Assembly: GCF_040364665.1 (NCBI RefSeq) | Contig: NZ_BAABWX010000001.1 | Coordinates: 372,001 to 436,000 of the forward strand | DNA: 64,000 bases | Direction: 5' to 3' | Origin: Cognatishimia sp. WU-CL00825 | GTDB taxonomy: Bacteria > Pseudomonadota > Alphaproteobacteria > Rhodobacterales > Rhodobacteraceae | Shown: positions 32,359-41,345 of the stretch, piece after piece | How positions within the stretch are numbered: position 1 is the first letter of the stretch | Layout: every line of letters starts with the position of its first letter | Position numbers and translations under genes: made by a program | Notes under the pieces: generated by a model | Told to the model about the DNA's origin: nothing | Database searches by the model: none | Seen by the model: the letters and a program-made list of their open reading frames with translations, nothing else

Positions 32359-34230
32359 GTGGTACAATCCAGCGACACTGTAACACTGACCACTGCGCAA
32401 GCAATCGTGCGATACCTTGCGGCGCAATTTATTGAAATAGACGGTCAGAAAACCCGTTTATTTGGTGGCGGTTTTGGCATTTTTGGCCATGGTAATGTCA
32501 CCTGCTTAGGCGAAGCATTGTATGACCAACAAGATGTGCTGCCACTTTATCGTGGCCAAAACGAGCAGGGCATGGGATTTGCTGCAGCTGCTTACGCCAA
32601 AGCGCAATTGCGTCGCCGGATCATGCTTTGCACTGCGTCAGCGGGGCCGGGAACGGCGAATCTTCTGACAGCAGCGGCCTTGGCGCATGCCAATCGTTTG
32701 CCAATGTTGATGCTGTGCGGTGATGCCTTTATCACCCGCCTGCCAGACCCGGTGCTACAACAGCTAGAGCACTATGGCGATCCAACCCTTGGCGTTAATG
32801 ACGCTTTCAAGGCCGTCACCCGGTATTGGGACCGAATTTGCCACCCTGCACAGATCATTCAGGCCCTGCCAGCAGCGATCAATACCATGTTGGACCCGGC
32901 CGATTGTGGTCCGGCTTTCATCGGTTTGCCGCAGGATGTCCAAGGCTGGACCTTCGATTATCCGCTTAGCTTTTTTGACGAAAAGACCCACCGTATCAGG
33001 CGTCAAGCCGCGGATGTTGATGAAATTGCCGACGCGATGGCACTGCTGACGTCTGCCAAGCGGCCAATGATCATAGCTGGCGGTGGGGTGCAGTATTCTG
33101 GCGCGGTTTCGGAATTGACTGAATTCGCGGAGATCAGCGGCATTCCAGTTGTCGAAACCATCGCCGGTCGCGCAAACCTTTTGGACAGCCATCCTCAGAA
33201 TATCGGCCCGCTTGGGGTCACTGGTTCTAATTCTGCCAATGCGATCGCCGAACAGGCTGATGTGATTTTGGCGATTGGTACCCGGTTGCAAGATTTCACC
33301 ACTGGCAGCTGGACAGCCTTTGCACATGACGCCAAAATTATCGGTATCAATGCGGCACGCCACGATGCTGCCAAGCATATGTCGGCCACCGTAGTTGGCG
33401 ACGCAAAGCTGGCGATCACAGCGCTGCAATCTGCATTGAACGCTTATAAGGCCCCAGCTGAATGGCTTGCGCACGCCCAGTCAGAGCGCGCCAAATGGGT
33501 GGATTACGTCGCTGAAAACACGCGCATCGGCAATGGGCCCGCCTCTTACGCTCAGGCTATTGGTGCCGTGAACGCATTGTGTGATCCGCGAGACCGCGTG
33601 GTGGCTGCTGCTGGCGGTCTGCCCGCCGAAGTTACCGCCAATTGGCGCACGCTGGATATCGGCACGGTTGACGTCGAATTTGGCTTTTCTTGCATGGGGT
33701 ATGAAATTGCGGGCGGGTGGGGCGCACGTATTGCCCAAGCCGAAACCGAACCGGACAATGACACCATCGTCTTTACTGGCGATGGGTCATATTTACTGAT
33801 GAATTCAGATATTTACTCTTCGGTTCTGACCCAAAAGAAGCTGATAATCATGGTGCTGGACAACGGCGGTTTTGCAGTGATTAACAAGTTGCAAAACAAC
33901 ATGGGCGGCGAAAGCTTTAACAACTTGATCGCTGATACGCCAACCGCGACACATCAAGTCACCGTCGACTTTGAGTCACATGCGCGGTCGATGGGGGCGA
34001 TTGCAGAAACTGTTGAAAACCCAACAGATCTGGCGGCTGCCTTTGCGCGCGCCAAGGCGGCGGATCAAACATATGTCATCACAATGAAAGTTGACGCTTA
34101 CGAAGGGTGGAGCAAAGAGGGACACACGTGGTGGGAAGTTGGCACCCCTCATGTCTCTGACAAAGAAAAAATCAATAGCGCCCATAAAGACGTCGAATCC
34201 GCGCGCGTAAGACAGCGCAAGGGGGTCTGA
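32359..34230 (+). CDS. iolD: 3D-(3,5/4)-trihydroxycyclohexane-1,2-dione hydrolase
   Basis: A 623-residue thiamine-diphosphate enzyme that opens the diketone ring in myo-inositol breakdown to 5-deoxyglucuronate. Seen: YRGQNEQGMGFAAAAYAKAQ with the catalytic Glu, and the cofactor motif FTGDGSYLLMNSDIYSSV followed by LDNGGFAVINKLQ. GTG 32359 is preceded by AAGGAG at 6 bp and gives the usual IolD length; the frame is open upstream from 32212 but that part overlaps the operator and is not protein-like. First gene of a six-gene plus-strand operon. Confidence 0.92.
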   Translation: MVQSSDTVTLTTAQAIVRYLAAQFIEIDGQKTRLFGGGFGIFGHGNVTCLGEALYDQQDVLPLYRGQNEQGMGFAAAAYAKAQLRRRIMLCTASAGPGTANLLTAAALAHANRLPMLMLCGDAFITRLPDPVLQQLEHYGDPTLGVNDAFKAVTRYWDRICHPAQIIQALPAAINTMLDPADCGPAFIGLPQDVQGWTFDYPLSFFDEKTHRIRRQAADVDEIADAMALLTSAKRPMIIAGGGVQYSGAVSELTEFAEISGIPVVETIAGRANLLDSHPQNIGPLGVTGSNSANAIAEQADVILAIGTRLQDFTTGSWTAFAHDAKIIGINAARHDAAKHMSATVVGDAKLAITALQSALNAYKAPAEWLAHAQSERAKWVDYVAENTRIGNGPASYAQAIGAVNALCDPRDRVVAAAGGLPAEVTANWRTLDIGTVDVEFGFSCMGYEIAGGWGARIAQAETEPDNDTIVFTGDGSYLLMNSDIYSSVLTQKKLIIMVLDNGGFAVINKLQNNMGGESFNNLIADTPTATHQVTVDFESHARSMGAIAETVENPTDLAAAFARAKAADQTYVITMKVDAYEGWSKEGHTWWEVGTPHVSDKEKINSAHKDVESARVRQRKGV

Positions 34231-35067
34231 ATGAAACGATTTACCGCTGAAACTGCACAGGCAGATGAAATTGTCCAAGAGCTGTTGCATGGCAAGGGGG
34301 CCGTCTTGTTGTCGGGTTTGTTTACCCCAGAGCAAATTGCCGAAGCCCGCGATATTGTCATGCGCGAATCTTCGGTCGCTGACAAAGTCACCCATTTTCA
34401 GGGCAAGGCTGTGGCTGAAGGTTCCGCAAATCTGCAACGACGTGTCTGGAACTTGTTGGCAAAGGGGCAGATCTTCTCTGACATGGCGTCACATCCGGTC
34501 TTTATGGAGATTTTGCGCAAGTTTCTGGGCAGTGAATTCATTATGGGTTCGATTGCCGCCAATCGAATTTTGCCGGGTGGTCCAGGGCAAGAACCGCATG
34601 TGGATTACCCATATTGGGATTTTCACAAGCCAGAAACCCATCCGGTTGGCCTTAACGGTTCCTTCCCGATGAACGCGCAAATTTCGATCTTGCTGGATCC
34701 ATTCACCGCGCAAAGCGGCGCAACAGCCTATGTGCCGGGATCACAAAAAGAACTTCGCTATCCCGTTGAGGAAGATAAGTTTTTTGACAAGTGTGAACAA
34801 ATGTTAGGGCAACCCGGCGATGTTGCTTTGTTCTTTGGCGTCGCATGGCATTGTGCGATGCCAAACAAGGCGGATCATGATCGCACTGCCGTATTGATCA
34901 ACTATCTTCCCAAATGGGTTAAGCCGCTCGAAGATATGCCCGCTGCTTTATCCGCTGACTTTATCAAATCAGCTTCTCCTGAAATCAAACAGCTTCTTGG
35001 TCTGAATTATCCCTATCCGGAAATTCTTGATCAAGCTGCCGCAACAAACGCAGCTGGGCGCACATGA
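34231..35067 (+). CDS. Phytanoyl-CoA dioxygenase (PhyH) family protein in the iol operon
   Basis: A 278-residue Fe(II)/2-oxoglutarate-dependent dioxygenase. The iron triad is visible as His and Asp in QEPHVDYPYWDF and the distal His in GVAWHCAMPN, with Arg of DHDRTAVLINY for the 2-oxoglutarate carboxylate. It starts directly at the iolD stop and overlaps iolC by 4 bp, so it is an integral operon member. Not part of the textbook iol pathway. Oxidative demethylation or hydroxylation of an inositol derivative is a guess from its position. Confidence 0.85.
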   Translation: MKRFTAETAQADEIVQELLHGKGAVLLSGLFTPEQIAEARDIVMRESSVADKVTHFQGKAVAEGSANLQRRVWNLLAKGQIFSDMASHPVFMEILRKFLGSEFIMGSIAANRILPGGPGQEPHVDYPYWDFHKPETHPVGLNGSFPMNAQISILLDPFTAQSGATAYVPGSQKELRYPVEEDKFFDKCEQMLGQPGDVALFFGVAWHCAMPNKADHDRTAVLINYLPKWVKPLEDMPAALSADFIKSASPEIKQLLGLNYPYPEILDQAAATNAAGRT

Positions 35068-36047
35068 CTGACGTAATTTCTGGTATCAAACAAAACAATT
35101 TTGTCATCGTCGGGCGGGCTGGAATGGATTTCTTCCCAGATCCACCAGGTACAAAAACCGAAGACGGTGACATTTTTCGCGCTAGCCTAGGTGGCAGCTC
35201 TGCCAATATAGCAGCAGGGATCTGCAAGTTAGGCGGTAAATCCGCTTTGGTCACCCGCGTGTCAGACGACAGCATCGGGCGCTATGCCACCAATCAATTG
35301 CGTCACTATGGCGTAGACGCCAGTCATGTCACACCTATTGGGGGCGAATTTCGCAATTCTTTGGCGGTTTATGAAAGCCGGATCGAAGATCATCAATCGG
35401 TGATCTATCGCAACGGCGCAGCCGATTTCCAACTTGAAAAGTCAGATGTTGACGCGGTTGATTTTGCCTCCTTTGGCGCATTGATTACCGCGGGCACAGT
35501 TTTCGCAGCTGACCCGTCTCGTGCGGCCACATTCCATGCCTTTGCAAAGGCCAAAGCCGCGGGCTTGCCCATCATTTTTGACGTGGACTACCGCCCGTAT
35601 TCTTGGCCCAGCAAACAAGTTGCCTCTGACGTTCTAAGCCGTGCGGCGGCTTTGTCAGACGTGATTGTCGGCAATGACGAAGAATTTGGCTTTATGGCGG
35701 GCAACTATGATGACGGCCTGGAAAAAGCCCGTAGCCTCGCCAAGTCGTCCGCAACCATTGTTGTCTACAAAATGGGATCAAAAGGCGCGGTTACGTTCTT
35801 TGGCGAGCAGGAAATTCGCACCGGTATCTATCCGGTGCAGGCGCTGAAACCGACCGGTGCCGGCGACAGCTTTATGGCAGGCATGGTCACCGGCATCTCC
35901 GCAGGAATGGATTTGCACGCCGCCATTTTGCGTGGCTCTGCCTGTGCCTCGGTCACAGTGTCAAAGCCCGGCTGTGCCCCAGCCATGCCCGACACCAAAA
36001 CACTCCAAGATTTTTTGGCCAATCACCCTGGCCCGACATCCGCTTGA
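35064..36047 (+). CDS. iolC: 5-dehydro-2-deoxygluconokinase
   Basis: A 327-residue PfkB-type sugar kinase with LGGSSANIAAGICKLGG near residue 42 and the catalytic PTGAGDSFMAGMVTGI near 270. In IolC the substrate is 5-dehydro-2-deoxygluconate, the product of IolD and IolB action. Its start overlaps the dioxygenase stop. Context and family agree. Confidence 0.9.
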   Translation: MTDVISGIKQNNFVIVGRAGMDFFPDPPGTKTEDGDIFRASLGGSSANIAAGICKLGGKSALVTRVSDDSIGRYATNQLRHYGVDASHVTPIGGEFRNSLAVYESRIEDHQSVIYRNGAADFQLEKSDVDAVDFASFGALITAGTVFAADPSRAATFHAFAKAKAAGLPIIFDVDYRPYSWPSKQVASDVLSRAAALSDVIVGNDEEFGFMAGNYDDGLEKARSLAKSSATIVVYKMGSKGAVTFFGEQEIRTGIYPVQALKPTGAGDSFMAGMVTGISAGMDLHAAILRGSACASVTVSKPGCAPAMPDTKTLQDFLANHPGPTSA

Positions 36048-36060
36048 AAGGATACCTGCA

Positions 36061-36903
36061 ATGCACATCGCCCCCTTTGACAACCAGAATAAACCCATTG
36101 TTGACGTCGATGATGCAACGGTGCCGCTCAATTACTTCAATATCGTCAAACTGAAAAAAGGCCAAGCATTTGAATATGCTGTGCCGCGTTATGAAACCTG
36201 TATTGTGCCTGCGACTGGGACAATCGACATCAACGTCGAGGGCTTCAAGGCCGACGGCATTGGCGAGCGTGTCGAGGATGTTTGGGATGGTGAGCCAGAG
36301 GGCGTTTACGTGCCTACTGCTGCCAAAGCAGAGATCGTCTGCACCAGCGATGAAGCCGAAATTTTTGTTGCCGGGGCCTTGTATGACAAGGTTTTAGACG
36401 CCTTCGCGGTACGCTCTGATGAACTTGACAAAGTGCAATACGGTTCTGATGACACCAAGACCCATCGTAAGATCAAGCATATTCTTGGCACAAAATACCA
36501 TGACAAGGTTGGGCGTTTGCTGGTCTCAGAACTCTTTACCGTAGGCGAGGGCGGATGGTCAGGCTTTCCATCACATAAACATGACACTGATCGTCTACCG
36601 CTCGAAACCCGCCACGACGAAACCTACAACTTCCGCTTTAAACCAAACAATGGATCTGGCGTGCAAATGTTGCAACGCGAAGACGGCAAAGCCGGAGATG
36701 CCTATCACATTGTGGATGGGTCAACCATTTGCCTGGACAGCGGCTATCATCCTTGCGCGGTTCTGCCGGGCTATCAGATGTATTATTTCACAATCCTGGG
36801 CGGCCTTTCCCAGCGCAGCTTGGTGCAGTATTTCCAGCCAAGCCACGCGCATCAGCTTGAGACCATTCCCGGCATCAAAGACATGATTGCGAAATTCAAA
36901 TGA
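36061..36903 (+). CDS. iolB: 5-deoxy-glucuronate isomerase
   Basis: A 280-residue cupin-type isomerase that turns 5-deoxyglucuronate into 5-dehydro-2-deoxygluconate. Seen: WSGFPSHKHDTDRLPLETRHDETYNF-type metal region (residues about 168-193, with His and Glu ligands), and the end LVQYFQPSHAHQLETI. I use ATG 36061, where the protein begins MHIAPFDNQNKP; the frame is open upstream within iolC. It overlaps the aldolase gene by 4 bp. Confidence 0.92.
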   Translation: MHIAPFDNQNKPIVDVDDATVPLNYFNIVKLKKGQAFEYAVPRYETCIVPATGTIDINVEGFKADGIGERVEDVWDGEPEGVYVPTAAKAEIVCTSDEAEIFVAGALYDKVLDAFAVRSDELDKVQYGSDDTKTHRKIKHILGTKYHDKVGRLLVSELFTVGEGGWSGFPSHKHDTDRLPLETRHDETYNFRFKPNNGSGVQMLQREDGKAGDAYHIVDGSTICLDSGYHPCAVLPGYQMYYFTILGGLSQRSLVQYFQPSHAHQLETIPGIKDMIAKFK

Positions 36904-37730
36904 CATTGGCAACTTTGGCAGAGGTCCTTTTGCCCGCGCGGGCAGGGGGATATGCAGTGGCTGGCCTGGTCACTTTGGGTTGGGAAGATATGCGGGCCTA
37001 TGTCCAAGCCGCCGAAGCAGAAAATTGCCCGGTAATCTTACAGGCTGGCCCAGGCTGTCGTGCGCATACGCCGCTCCCAATTCTGGGCAAAATGATCAGG
37101 TATCTGGCTGAAAACGCCAGCGTGCCGGTGGTTGCCCATCTGGACCATGGCTATACTTATGACGAATGCTCCGAAGCCCTAGACAGCGGGTTCACCTCAT
37201 TGATGTTTGATGGATCGCGCAAACCTCTTCAGGACAACATTGCAGAGACACGCCAAATCGTTGAAATGGCCCACGCCGCTGGCATCTCCTGCGAAGGCGA
37301 AATTGGTTTTGTCGGCTATGCCGATGGGGAAAACTCGGCCGGAACAGATCCACAAGAAGCGGCAATTTTCGCCACTGAAACCGGGGTCGACGCAATGGCA
37401 ATCTCGGTTGGCAACGTGCATCTGCAACAAGACAAAGAGGGCGGGTTGGACGAGGCCCGGATTGCCAGCATTCAGGCTTTGACCGACGTCCCATTGGTCA
37501 TTCATGGTGGATCGGGTGTGCCAATTCCTCAGCGTCGAAAGCTGGCACAAACGACGAATGTCTGCAAATTCAACATCGGAACCGAACTGCGCATGGAGTT
37601 TGGAAAAGCTATTCGCGCAGCCTTGGCCAAAGATGATGCGCGTTTTGACCGGGTCTCGATTTTGAAAGACGTTGAAGATCCAATTATGCAAGCTTCACGC
37701 AACGTACTTTCCGCAATGAAAGGAGCGTAA
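36900..37730 (+). CDS. iolJ: Class II aldolase, DKP aldolase of inositol catabolism
   Basis: A 276-residue class II ketose-bisphosphate aldolase. Zinc-site segment VPVVAHLDHGYTYDEC and GEIGFVGY, the AISVGNVHLQ segment (family members usually have GT-x-HG), and the phosphate-binding VIHGGSGVP plus KFNIGTELR. As the only aldolase in the operon it should cleave 6-phospho-5-dehydro-2-deoxygluconate into malonate semialdehyde and dihydroxyacetone phosphate. The malonate semialdehyde dehydrogenase IolA is not in the window. Confidence 0.88.
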   Translation: MTLATLAEVLLPARAGGYAVAGLVTLGWEDMRAYVQAAEAENCPVILQAGPGCRAHTPLPILGKMIRYLAENASVPVVAHLDHGYTYDECSEALDSGFTSLMFDGSRKPLQDNIAETRQIVEMAHAAGISCEGEIGFVGYADGENSAGTDPQEAAIFATETGVDAMAISVGNVHLQQDKEGGLDEARIASIQALTDVPLVIHGGSGVPIPQRRKLAQTTNVCKFNIGTELRMEFGKAIRAALAKDDARFDRVSILKDVEDPIMQASRNVLSAMKGA

Positions 37731-38720
37731 ATGTTAAACATTGGTATTCTTGGCTGCGGCCGGATCGGTCAAGTGCACGCCCGGGCGATTATGGCATCAG
37801 AACACGCGCGCGTCGGCGCGGTTAGTGACTTCATGCCCGAAGCTGCGCAGGCGCTGGCGAAAAAGACTGGTTCGATCGTACTGACAAGCGATGAAATTTT
37901 TGCTGACAGCGCTATTGATGCGGTCATTATCGGCACGCCAACAACCACGCATTACGATCTTATTCATCAGGCTGCCGCTGCTGGCAAAGCGATTTTTTGT
38001 GAAAAGCCAGTTGATCTGAATTCCGATCGCATCCGCGCGTGTCTGAAGGTCATCGAGCAGCACAACGTGCCATTTATGGTCGCCTTTAATCGTCGTTTTG
38101 ATCCCAATTTTAGCGCACTGAAATCCCGCATCGATGCCGGGGAGATTGGCGAGGTTGAGCTGGTCACGATCCTGTCGAGAGATCCGTCCCCGCCACCAAT
38201 TGACTACATCAAATCCTCGGGGGGAATTTTCCGCGACATGATGATCCACGATTTGGATATGGCACGCTTTTTATTGGGCGAAGAACCCGTGTCATTGCAC
38301 GCCAGTGGCGCGTGTTTGGTGGATCCAGAGATCGGGCAGGCGGGCGATTATGATACCGCCGCCGTTACCATGCAAACCACTTCGGGCAAAATTTGCCAGA
38401 TCAGCAACTCGCGCCGGGCCTCTTATGGCTATGATCAACGTATCGAAGTGCATGGTTCCAAGGGCATGATCCGTGCCCATAATCTATTGGAGAATTCGGT
38501 CGAAATCGCCACACAGGATGGCTATCAGCGCGCGCCCACAATGAACTTCTTTCTAGAGCGCTACGAGGCCGCCTATGCCCACGAATTGGCGCATTTTATA
38601 AGCTGCCTCAGCAAAGGGATTGCACCAACGCCTGATGGTGAAGACGGATTGAAAGCCCAGTTATTGGCTGACGCCGCCAGCGCCTCATGTGCAGACGGTT
38701 TGCTCAAAACGTTCAAGTGA
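37731..38720 (+). CDS. iolG: Inositol 2-dehydrogenase
   Basis: A 329-residue Gfo/Idh/MocA enzyme with GILGCGRIGQVHARAI at the start, FCEKPVDLNSDRI at about residues 86-98, FNRRFDPNF, and the catalytic DMMIHDLDMARFL region. These four segments match myo-inositol dehydrogenase IolG closely, unlike the two minus-strand oxidoreductases. The start codon follows the aldolase stop without a gap. Last gene of the iolD operon. Confidence 0.9.
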   Translation: MLNIGILGCGRIGQVHARAIMASEHARVGAVSDFMPEAAQALAKKTGSIVLTSDEIFADSAIDAVIIGTPTTTHYDLIHQAAAAGKAIFCEKPVDLNSDRIRACLKVIEQHNVPFMVAFNRRFDPNFSALKSRIDAGEIGEVELVTILSRDPSPPPIDYIKSSGGIFRDMMIHDLDMARFLLGEEPVSLHASGACLVDPEIGQAGDYDTAAVTMQTTSGKICQISNSRRASYGYDQRIEVHGSKGMIRAHNLLENSVEIATQDGYQRAPTMNFFLERYEAAYAHELAHFISCLSKGIAPTPDGEDGLKAQLLADAASASCADGLLKTFK

Positions 38721-38740
38721 AGCCTCAAAAAAATCATGAA

Positions 38741-38762
38741 TCGGGACCCATGTAGGTCTCGA
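38741..38762 (+). terminator. Hairpin after iolG
   Basis: TCGGGACC and GGTCTCGA form an 8-bp stem (one G-U) around CATGTA, followed by TTTGAAAATT. Probable end of the iol operon, though the T-run is poor. Confidence 0.5.
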
Positions 38763-39049
38763 TTTGAAAATTGTCGCAAATGTCAGCCAAGTAAGCGCAC
38801 AGGTTTCCATGTGGAAATGAAGGGGCTTTGGGACATTTTCTGTCAATTCCCAAATCTGGGGCGGCGGAAGTTTTGATGATGATAGAAGAACGCAACATTC
38901 AACATTTACTGAGCGTTTAGATATCACCGAAACGAGAATGCTGGAAAACCGAAAATAACTTTGCCGTTCAAGGTGTTAGGTGTGCTTTGGCTTATCGCGG
39001 TTTGATGCCGCTCCTTTGATAGCATTTACTGCACCAAAGGAGACTGACT
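38763..39049. other. Gene-free stretch between the iol operon and the IS3 remnant
   Basis: No coding frame or recognisable RNA. It probably contains the left end of the insertion element, but I could not identify a matching terminal inverted repeat. Confidence 0.4.
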
Positions 39050-39364
39050 ATGGGACTGAAACGGACGGACGAGTTGCGCCAAGATGCGGTGCGTATTGTA
39101 CTGACCAGCGGTCTTACACCCAAGCAGGTGGCTTCTGATTTAGGTGTCGGTCTGTCGACGTTGAACAAATGGATCACGGCACGTCGAGACACGGATGGGA
39201 TGTCAAAAGAGGATATGAGCCTCGCTCAAGAGAATGACCGGCTTGGACGCGAGGTGCGCATTCTCAAGGAGGAGAGGGACATCCTAAAAAAGGCCACCTA
39301 TTACCCGTCAGGCGATTACGCAGTAATCTACCGAGAGGGCAGTTATGCATCGCAGGGCAGTTGA
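39050..39364 (+). CDS. IS3-family transposase OrfA
   Basis: A 104-residue helix-turn-helix protein: RTDELRQDAVRIVLTSGLTP, then VASDLGVGLSTLNKWI and the leucine-zipper-like LAQENDRLGREVRILKEERD. The end differs from normal OrfA after ILKKATYY, where the deletion into orfB begins. ATG 39050 follows AAAGGAG. The DNA-binding part looks intact. Confidence 0.85.
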   Translation: MGLKRTDELRQDAVRIVLTSGLTPKQVASDLGVGLSTLNKWITARRDTDGMSKEDMSLAQENDRLGREVRILKEERDILKKATYYPSGDYAVIYREGSYASQGS

Positions 39365-39369
39365 ATACT

Positions 39370-40095
39370 TGCATTCAATGAGAGTGGCAGGCCACGCATG
39401 ACCGAAGAGTTGAAGGAGATCGGTTTGAATGTGGGCCACCGACGTGTTGGCCGCTTGATGCACCAGCACGGCCTATCAGTTGTCAGAACGCGCAAACATA
39501 AGGTGACGACCGACAGCAATCATAAGTTCAACATCGGGCCAAACCTACTGGATTGAAACTTCGCAGCGAACGAACAAAAACCAAAGTGGGCTGCTGACAT
39601 CAGTTATATTTGGACGCGTGAAGGTTGGTTGTATCACGCCGTCATCCTAGACTTGCATTCCCGCTGTATCATCGGCTGGGCCGTCAGTAACCACATGAAA
39701 CGTGATCTGGCGATCAGAGCCATGCAGACGGCCATCCCATTCCGTTCACCCCCAAAAGACTGCATCCACCACACGGATCGTGGGAGCCAATATTATTCTC
39801 ATGATTATCCGAAGATCCTGCGCCGGCATGGCTTCAAGGTATCGATGAGTGGCAAGGGCAATTGCTACGACAACGCTGCCGTCGAAACGTTCTTTAAAGC
39901 AATCAAAGTTGAACTGAGCTGGAGACACCCTTGGGATACGCGGCAGAAGGCTGAAATGGCGATCTCCCACTCTCATTGATACTGCGTATCAACTGCCGTG
40001 CGGTGGCATACATCAACGGCTTCTACAATCCGCGCCGACGGCATTCAGCACTGGGCTGGAAAAGCCCCGTCGCAATCGAACGGAAAGTGGCTTAA
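39370..40095 (+). pseudogene. IS3-family transposase OrfB, degraded
   Basis: Recognisable pieces in order: SGRPRMTEELKEIGLNVGHR (the N-terminal roughly 100 residues are missing), then PNLLD, an in-frame TGA at 39554-39556, KWAADISYIWTREGWLY with the first catalytic Asp, HHTDRGSQY with the second Asp, NCYDNAAVETFFKAIK with the catalytic Glu, a stop after AEMAISHSH caused by an insertion of about 35-45 bp, and the end NPRRRHSALGWKSPVAIERK. All three DDE residues survive but on separate frames or behind stops. Confidence 0.85.
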
Positions 40096-40257
40096 ACGAG
40101 CACTTGCGCCGGCACTAACGCGGGACAGGTCCCTAAATTGGGCTGAGGGACGTTTCCGACGCGGCGTCGTTCAATGTACTTTGCAGATGTCCCGTTGAGG
40201 CATGTCGAACGCGCAGCGAGCGCGAAGGTATGGCAGCGTGAATTGGCAGATAGAGCG

Positions 40258-40782
40258 CTATTCTTGACCGGTCACAAAATCATAGGAAGCCCTAACGAGA
40301 TCTAGTACGACCTCTAGCTCCTCTGCAGTCGTAGGAGTGAAGATCATGACGAACCCCTCCCACCCGGGCCGTTGGTTTGCCCAAGGGTGGCTGACGGCCC
40401 AACCAGATTCAACGGTCTGTTTCGCTAGGGATGGCGGCAATGACGCATGCAGACTACCATCGGGGTGAATGTGGGCGAACTCTCGTCCGCCCACAATGAC
40501 ATCGGGTCGCGCCAAGGTTACATCTTCTTTGATCCAGAACCCCAAAGCGCCAGGCAGCGAGATCACAGTGTTGCGGATATCGACACCGGGGAACATCGCG
40601 ATTTTGCCGAGAAGAGCCTCCGAGATTTCCCGGATTGGCTCAATCCCAATTTGCACATGCGGCACGCCGTTCGTAGTTTCAGGTATGGGTGTTGTCCGCA
40701 TCGGCAATTCATTTGCTGCAAATGCAGACGACATTGCGGCAAACACCGCTATTGCACTAAGAAGGGTTGTTCGGATCGACAT
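40258..40782 (-). CDS. Exported luciferase-like-fold (DUF5519-type) protein
   Basis: A 174-residue protein with a Sec signal (MSIRTTLLSAIAVFAAMSSAFA, about 22 residues). The body carries REFAHIHPDGSLHASLPP and GWAVSHPWA, a pattern I associate with the small 'luciferase' domain family (DUF5519), which despite its name has no shown light reaction. Third gene of a minus-strand set of small exported proteins that diverges from a LysR regulator. Function unknown. Confidence 0.6.
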   Translation of the reverse strand: MSIRTTLLSAIAVFAAMSSAFAANELPMRTTPIPETTNGVPHVQIGIEPIREISEALLGKIAMFPGVDIRNTVISLPGALGFWIKEDVTLARPDVIVGGREFAHIHPDGSLHASLPPSLAKQTVESGWAVSHPWANQRPGWEGFVMIFTPTTAEELEVVLDLVRASYDFVTGQE

Positions 40783-40804
40783 GGCACGTCTCCTGCGTCA
40801 GAAC

Positions 40805-41287
40805 TTATCCGTGATAGGCTTGGCTGACGGCAAAGCTGTCTTCGAACCAATGCCACAAAACGACCTGACCGTCGCGGACCTTGGCACGAAGGGCAAAGGT
40901 GAACTCCCCGATCTCTTTACCGGATTTCGTCGTTTTTCCGTTCATTTTGCCGAAGACGGCAACGGTATCGTCTGAGGCGAACGCGTCAGTGTTCTCCCAC
41001 ATCGTGGTCTCTAAGTTAGACGAGAAGACACCGAGAAACGCGAAGATCGCTTCTTTCCCTTCGGAACCACCCACCCACGGCAGGGTCGTATCGCCTTCGT
41101 TGTGCCAGACCATATCATCGGCCATGAGCGCACCTACAGTCTCCATGTCGCCACTGCCCATTGCGCCCATAAAGCTCATGACAGTGCCCAAGCTGGCGGC
41201 TGAGTTGTCGTCGGCAAGTGCTTGGTTGCCGAGGAACAGGGCTAAGGCCGACAAGCCTGTTGCCTTCAATGCAGTTCTGCGTTCCAT
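40805..41287 (-). CDS. Exported SnoaL/NTF2-like protein with Tat-like signal
   Basis: A 160-residue protein. MERRTALKATGLSALALFLG contains a twin-arginine and a hydrophobic core. The mature part looks like an alpha+beta cone fold of the SnoaL_2 type: GTVMSFMGAMGSGDMETV, MADDMVWHNEGD, then alternating strands ending WHWFEDSFAVSQAYHG. These folds host isomerases, hydrolases and dehydratases, or bind ligands; none can be named here. Second gene of the exported set. Confidence 0.7.
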   Translation of the reverse strand: MERRTALKATGLSALALFLGNQALADDNSAASLGTVMSFMGAMGSGDMETVGALMADDMVWHNEGDTTLPWVGGSEGKEAIFAFLGVFSSNLETTMWENTDAFASDDTVAVFGKMNGKTTKSGKEIGEFTFALRAKVRDGQVVLWHWFEDSFAVSQAYHG

Positions 41288-41345
41288 TCTTGATTTCCTT
41301 TCAGTTTAAAATGTAGCTGCTTCCTTGCAGCTCCAAAATTTCGGT

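Larger units (their letters stand above)
39050..40095 (+). mobile_element. Decayed IS3-family insertion element
   Basis: An orfA followed by an interrupted orfB on the same strand, the IS3 layout. Limits given are those of the coding remnants; true ends lie outside and no clear terminal inverted repeats or target duplication were found. OrfB damage (deletion, stop, insertion) shows the element can no longer move by itself. Confidence 0.82.

Noticed and set aside
38721..40200. Terminal inverted repeats of the IS3 element
   Set aside because: Several short GGGAC/GTCCC words occur on both sides, but none forms a convincing matched pair of ends.
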